Source: Phoenicibacter congonensis
GTDB lineage: Bacteria > Actinomycetota > Coriobacteriia > Coriobacteriales > Eggerthellaceae
Direction of reading: 5' to 3'
Assembly (NCBI GenBank): GCA_030530045.1
Contig: JAUMVS010000055.1
Location: forward strand, 1-9,458
Length of the DNA: 9,458 nucleotides
This document shows positions 6,359 to 9,458 of the stretch, in pieces. The notes under the pieces were generated by a model. It was given only the letters and a program-made list of their open reading frames with translations, had not been told where the DNA came from and did no database searches. Positions within the stretch are counted from its first letter, which is position 1. Every line of letters begins with the position of its first letter. The position numbers were made by a program, and so were the translations under genes.

Positions 6359-6366
6359 GATATAAT
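6359..6366. promoter_or_regulatory. Shared AT-rich -10 for divergent rsmG and phosphatase genes
   Basis: GATATAAT contains a perfect plus-strand TATAAT at 6361-6366, only eight bases before the rsmG ATG at 6375. Transcription would start at or near the A of that ATG. On the minus strand the same bases give TATATC or TTATAT, placing a start near 6352 and a leader of about 22 bases for the phosphatase. No convincing -35 is seen on either strand. Confidence 0.5.
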
Positions 6367-6374
6367 TTCTAAGC

Positions 6375-7133
6375 ATGTATCGCGAACCAAAAAATTTCCA
6401 GACAATTGTCGACGCCATTGGCCTTCAAAAGGGCTATTGTGCGCTGAGCTACCTGATCAAAATTCTTACGATTAACGAGCACATAAATCTCACGTCGATT
6501 ACCAATTATGACGAAGCTTCGCTTTTACATCTTGAAGATTCGCTCGCAGCTCTGCCAGAAATGAATGCTGCACCTGCGGGAAAATACTGTGACCTTGGTT
6601 GCGGTGGCGGCTTTCCAGGCGTAATCCTGGGAATGGCAACCGAGCGCGAAACTCACCTCGTTGACTCGCGAGCTAAAAAAATCAAAGTCATCATGGACAT
6701 TCTTTACCCGCCAAAAGATGACTTCATCGTTGAAATGACGGCTAACGACTCAGCCGAAATTCAAAACTACGCGACTTTTAAAGGTTTTGCTGAGCGCATC
6801 GAAGATTTCACGGCAAAGCATCGCGGGGAATATGCGGTTGTTACTGCGCGTGCGCTTTCGTCTCTGCCTTCCCTTCTCGAGCTCGCAACTCCGCTTCTGA
6901 AAAAAGGTGGCGTATTTATTGCGCTGAAATCTCAAATTGATGCTGAAGAGGAAGAATGGGGCATTTCGCTTCTCGACACGCTGGGTCTCTCGCTTGAAAG
7001 CAAGCGCGAATTCACATTGAGTGACGGCGAAACAAAGCGTGCAATTTATGCTTTCAAGAAAACTGGCAAATGCAAAATCAAGCTGCCCCGCAAAGTCAGC
7101 ATGGCTCAAAAACACCCACTAACCGCCAAATAA
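6375..7133 (+). CDS. rsmG: 16S rRNA (guanine-527-N7)-methyltransferase
   Basis: RsmG (GidB) methylates N7 of G527 in 16S rRNA using SAM; loss of function in other bacteria gives low-level streptomycin resistance. The 252-residue protein is slightly longer than usual. It shows the N-terminal segment INLTSITNYDEASLLHLEDSL (37-57; compare NLT-x-I and H-x-x-DSL), SAM motif DLGCGGGFPG (73-82), ITS-like VDSRAKKIKVI (96-106), VTARALSSLPSLLEL (156-170) and a basic tail ending PRKVSMAQKHPL, matching the family C-terminal pattern. ATG at 6375 fits the family N-terminus, but no Shine-Dalgarno site precedes it, and a TATAAT lies eight bases upstream, so the mRNA may be leaderless. It is alone here, not beside mnmG or parAB where rsmG is often found. 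Confidence 0.96.
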   Translation: MYREPKNFQTIVDAIGLQKGYCALSYLIKILTINEHINLTSITNYDEASLLHLEDSLAALPEMNAAPAGKYCDLGCGGGFPGVILGMATERETHLVDSRAKKIKVIMDILYPPKDDFIVEMTANDSAEIQNYATFKGFAERIEDFTAKHRGEYAVVTARALSSLPSLLELATPLLKKGGVFIALKSQIDAEEEEWGISLLDTLGLSLESKREFTLSDGETKRAIYAFKKTGKCKIKLPRKVSMAQKHPLTAK

Positions 7134-7160
7134 TTTCACGCAATTTAATCCGAAAAAGCT

Positions 7161-9050
7161 CTATTTAACAGCTTCTGCCAGCAAACTTTTTTCCATAATG
7201 TAGCGCAAAATCGCACTTCTGTTGAGTGTACCAACAATTTTTGCACCACTGAGAACCGGCACCTTCTTCAGGCGTGAATCGGAAAGCAGATTGCAAGCCT
7301 CTTCCAAAGTTGCTCCCTCATCGAGCGTCACAACTTTTTCAGTCGCAATAACCGAAACTTCGAGACCAAGCAGCTCTTTGATTTTCTGGTCGAGTGTTTG
7401 ATTGTTTGCCATTTGAAGAAGAGCATAGGGACCAGTAAACGTGGAACCCTGCTGTTCTGCGATGTAGCGCATGATGTCTCCATCAGAAACAAAGCCAGTG
7501 ACCTCGTCTTTGCCGTTAACGATTGGAAGGCCGCCAATTTCTTTTTCAACCATGAGTTGCATTGCTTCGCGAACACTTGCTTTCTCGTTGACCACCCAAG
7601 GAACAGTTTCGATGAGTTTGCTCAAAACTGGCACCTCTTCTGCTTCTGTAGCAGCAGCTTTGCGTGGCTGAGCGTAACGCTTTTTCGCAGCAAGTGAATA
7701 AATGAAAGCATCAGCAAAACCAATAAATGCAATCGCAGCAGCAACTGTCATTGCAATTCCGAAGCCTTCCGCCAAAGCAAGCTGCGAATTTGTGGATACA
7801 TAGGCCGAATTGTTCTGCCCAAAAGTCATGAGGCCGGTGTAGAGCGAAGGTCCAATGCAAGCAGCGATTTGAACGAACGTCGTGGTGAGAGCGACGCCAT
7901 GAGGGTTCTGCTCAGGAGTGAGAGTCTTCAAGCCCGACGTTTGTGATGGCGAGAAAATGAGTCCTGTGCCTGCGAAAACCGCGATTGCTGCAATGAATAC
8001 GAGCACAAGCGAGAGCGATGAAGAAAAAATTGCAAGCAGAATAAATCCAGCAACGATGACTGCGTAACCAGCTGGCAGCAGTGGCCACTCGCCGTGCTTG
8101 TCCATAATGCGACCAGCAACAAGGGTTGCACCACAGTTGCAAAGCACTGGAACGAGCAGCAAAAGACCAGCTAGGAATGCCTCCATTCCGCATGCTGCCT
8201 CGAAATATTGAGGGAGCAAAACACTGCATGAAAACGTGCCGATCATCGCAACTGATGTCATGAGAATAGAAGGCCAGAAAAGAATTGACTTCATTGGTTC
8301 GAGGTTAATGAGAGGATTTTCAAGCCTAAACTGACGAATCACGAACCAAGCGGTCACGACAACAAAAGCGATGAGAGAAGGCACGCCAATCTTCCAGTCA
8401 ACCATGACCTCTGCCAGGCCAAAGCTGAGTGTGAAAAGCATGAGAGTTGCAATGATTACTGAGAGGAAATCGAGCTTTGCATCAGAGGTTTCAAGATTTT
8501 TCACTGCGAAGAACGCAACGATGCTGATGACGAGAAGAACGATTGCAGGCAGCGCAAAGATGTAGCGCCAACCGAGCGCCGAAACAACTCCGCCGCAAAC
8601 AACTGGCGCAAATGCAGGACCAAAAGTGATCATGCATCCGCCGATTGAAAGAAACTGACCCAGCTTGTTCTTCGGCGTGACCACAAGAATTGTGTTCATC
8701 ATGAGCGGGATAAAGATGCCTGAGCCAACAGCCTGGACAAGTCGAGCGACCATCAGGAATTCAAATGTTGGAGAGAAAAGACCCATGACTGTGCCGACAA
8801 AGCTGAAGCCTGCCGCCGCAAAGAAAAGTTGACGCAACTGGAAGCGGCGATAGAGAAATGCCATGCACATGACCGCAACTGTCGCGACAATCATGTAGCC
8901 CGTAACGAGCCATTGAGCGGCAATCGCATCGATTGCGAACTCGTTCATAATTGAAACGAGAGCCATGTTCACGAGGTTCTCGTTGAATCCAGCAATAAAA
9001 GCACTGGAATAAAGCACTACCAATAACACTATCGGTGTTTTTTTGTTCAT
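7161..9050 (-). CDS. MFS (DHA2-type, EmrB/QacA-like) transporter with C-terminal CBS pair
   Basis: A predicted drug or metabolite exporter of the inner membrane, driven by proton exchange. Residues 1 to about 455 give about 14 hydrophobic segments by eye, typical of DHA2. Family signs include RLVQAVGSGIFIPLMMNT (103-120), the motif C-like FGPAFAPVVCGG (143-154) and LGWRYIFALP (159-168). TM1 reads FNENLVNMAL (22-31), lacking the Asp of the usual LDxTIVNVAL. A linker of about 30 residues (KKRYAQPRKAAATEAEEVP) leads to two CBS domains, about 484-535 (GGLPIVN, GFVSDGDIMRYI) and 565-620 (KKVPVLSG, IVGTLNRSAILRYI). CBS pairs bind adenosine nucleotides or SAM in other proteins, so gating by such a ligand is an inference. 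The reading frame is continuous, so the fusion is real. ATG at 9050 has AGGATAGGT upstream. The substrate is unknown. Confidence 0.92.
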   Translation of the reverse strand: MNKKTPIVLLVVLYSSAFIAGFNENLVNMALVSIMNEFAIDAIAAQWLVTGYMIVATVAVMCMAFLYRRFQLRQLFFAAAGFSFVGTVMGLFSPTFEFLMVARLVQAVGSGIFIPLMMNTILVVTPKNKLGQFLSIGGCMITFGPAFAPVVCGGVVSALGWRYIFALPAIVLLVISIVAFFAVKNLETSDAKLDFLSVIIATLMLFTLSFGLAEVMVDWKIGVPSLIAFVVVTAWFVIRQFRLENPLINLEPMKSILFWPSILMTSVAMIGTFSCSVLLPQYFEAACGMEAFLAGLLLLVPVLCNCGATLVAGRIMDKHGEWPLLPAGYAVIVAGFILLAIFSSSLSLVLVFIAAIAVFAGTGLIFSPSQTSGLKTLTPEQNPHGVALTTTFVQIAACIGPSLYTGLMTFGQNNSAYVSTNSQLALAEGFGIAMTVAAAIAFIGFADAFIYSLAAKKRYAQPRKAAATEAEEVPVLSKLIETVPWVVNEKASVREAMQLMVEKEIGGLPIVNGKDEVTGFVSDGDIMRYIAEQQGSTFTGPYALLQMANNQTLDQKIKELLGLEVSVIATEKVVTLDEGATLEEACNLLSDSRLKKVPVLSGAKIVGTLNRSAILRYIMEKSLLAEAVK

Positions 9051-9062
9051 ATATTTACCTAT

Positions 9063-9079
9063 CCTTTATTTATTAAAGG
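9063..9079 (-). promoter_or_regulatory. Leader hairpin next to the transporter ribosome-binding site
   Basis: CCTTTA (9063-9068) and TAAAGG (9074-9079) form a perfect 6-bp stem with a 5-base loop. In the transporter mRNA the arm nearer the start codon ends in AAAGG and is followed by ATAGGT, so the stem could mask part of the ribosome-binding region. It is AT-rich, so the effect may be small. Confidence 0.35.
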
Positions 9080-9155
9080 CAAACTGGCGCATGCTGCAGG
9101 CTGAAAGCCGATTCGCAAGATCTTAAAAAGCACGCCCGCCTTTTCGACCTAGAGC

Positions 9156-9184
9156 ATTATACACAAATTCAATTTTTTTCGTAA
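9156..9184 (-). promoter_or_regulatory. Promoter of the MFS-CBS transporter gene
   Basis: On the minus strand TTACGA (-35, 9179-9184) and TATAAT (-10, 9156-9161) are 17 bp apart, the ideal spacing. The start would be near 9150, giving a leader of about 100 bases. The leader holds short dyads, including GGCT-GAA-AGCC at 9099-9109 and the hairpin at 9063-9079. No riboswitch class is recognised. Confidence 0.6.
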
Positions 9185-9293
9185 TATGCTGCTTCCCGAT
9201 GAACATTTTTCAACTGCACGACGAAGAGGATAGCTTACTTCTAGGTTGACAAAGCGTGAGCGAAAACGAAACTGGGCTAGCAGATTTGGTCGA

Positions 9294-9332
9294 AAAAGAA
9301 TTTCGCTAGCCTTCGTGCTGCGAAATTCTTTT
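9294..9332. terminator. Strong stem-loop with A and T tracts, possible bidirectional terminator
   Basis: AAAAGAATTTCGC (9294-9306) and GCGAAATTCTTTT (9320-9332) are a perfect 13-bp inverted repeat; AGC and GCT inside the loop extend it after one bulged T. The arms end in A and T tracts on both strands. The likeliest use is termination of a minus-strand gene lying beyond the right edge, before the transporter promoter. Confidence 0.55.
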
Positions 9333-9375
9333 GCAGGCCAAAGCTGCAGTTCAGGTTCGTTTGCAGCGTTGAGGC

Positions 9376-9401
9376 TTCCGCTTCTCGTCAGAGAAGCGGA
9401 A
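9376..9401. repeat. Perfect 11-bp hairpin beside the dispersed repeat
   Basis: TTCCGCTTCTC (9376-9386) and GAGAAGCGGAA (9391-9401) pair without mismatch around a GTCA loop. Neither side has a T tract, so it is not a typical terminator. The dispersed repeat begins seven bases to the right. Confidence 0.75.
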
Positions 9402-9407
9402 CATAAA

Positions 9408-9427
9408 TGCACAATGGGGACGATGAG
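9408..9427 (-). repeat. Inverted exact copy of the dispersed repeat core
   Basis: The 20 bases are the exact reverse complement of 1295-1314. The 8-base lead-in shared by the other three copies is not conserved here, so the mobile or conserved core seems to be about 20 bp. It lies near the window edge, next to a perfect hairpin. Confidence 0.85.
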
Positions 9428-9458
9428 TCGACGGCGATTAGCGGCTGCCGCGCATTCG

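Larger units (their letters stand above)
9051..9458. other. 408-bp region without a recognised gene
   Basis: The left half is the transporter leader and promoter. The right half holds a cluster of three stem-loops (9294-9401) and one inverted copy of the dispersed repeat (9408-9427). A minus-strand frame is open from the window edge to 9149 but its translation is not recognised and it runs through the transporter -10. A short plus-strand frame from ATG at 9407 stays open to the edge. No tRNA or rRNA shape is seen. Confidence 0.6.

Noticed and set aside
6331..6405. N-terminal extension of the phosphatase to ATG at 6405
   Set aside because: It would overlap rsmG and its -10, adds residues unlike the family, and a ribosome-binding site precedes the ATG at 6330.
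7156..7174. Terminator between rsmG and the transporter gene
   Set aside because: AAGCT and AGCTT give only a 5-bp stem with a 9-base loop and no T tract; too weak to call.
9149..9457. Minus-strand frame open from the right edge to 9149, about 102 codons
   Set aside because: The translation is not recognised, is rich in Arg and Ser, crosses the strong hairpins and runs through the transporter -10. Most likely non-coding, although an edge-truncated gene cannot be fully excluded.

Overview
This window looks like a chromosomal housekeeping segment from a moderately low-GC bacterium. The glmU-prs-pth gene order, the sequence style of the PRPP synthetase (including its DPDFAL C-terminus) and the apparent use of a leaderless start point towards Actinomycetota, most likely class Coriobacteriia. 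That is an inference from remembered family features; a Clostridia-like host, where glmU-prs-pth is also common, cannot be excluded.

Layout. From about 4837 leftwards the minus strand carries a tight five-gene run: glmU (peptidoglycan precursor), prs (PRPP), pth (peptidyl-tRNA recycling), a YigZ/IMPACT-family gene, and an RlmD/RumA-type 23S rRNA uracil-5-methyltransferase that runs off the left edge. Gaps are 10-24 bp, except 83 bp before the methyltransferase. Divergent from glmU, across a 168-bp AT-rich region with two copies of a TTAGC-N4-GCTAA dyad, lies a two-domain DtxR-family metalloregulator on the plus strand. It ends in a strong intrinsic terminator that lies inside the 3' end of a convergent Ppx/GppA phosphatase gene. 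That phosphatase gene is divergent from rsmG (16S rRNA m7G methyltransferase) across only 44 bp. rsmG converges on a 629-residue DHA2-type MFS transporter fused to a C-terminal CBS pair. The right 408 bp hold the transporter promoter, a cluster of stem-loops and a copy of a short repeat; no gene is recognised there.

The most unusual signal is a short repeat with core CTCATCGTCCCCATTGTGCA. It is found exactly at 1295-1314 and, inverted, at 9408-9427. Two near-identical copies lie inside the methyltransferase gene (317-336 and 386-405), in frame and 69 bp apart, where they account for about 23 extra residues just before the SAM-binding motif DLYCG. The intergenic copy at 1295 abuts the stop codon of the yigZ gene, whose product seems to lack the end of its C-terminal domain. 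Together this suggests a small mobile or amplifying element, comparable in behaviour to the Rickettsia palindromic elements that insert in frame into genes. No transposase is seen in the window.

Otherwise the genes are ordinary and intact, apart from the left-edge truncation of the methyltransferase.
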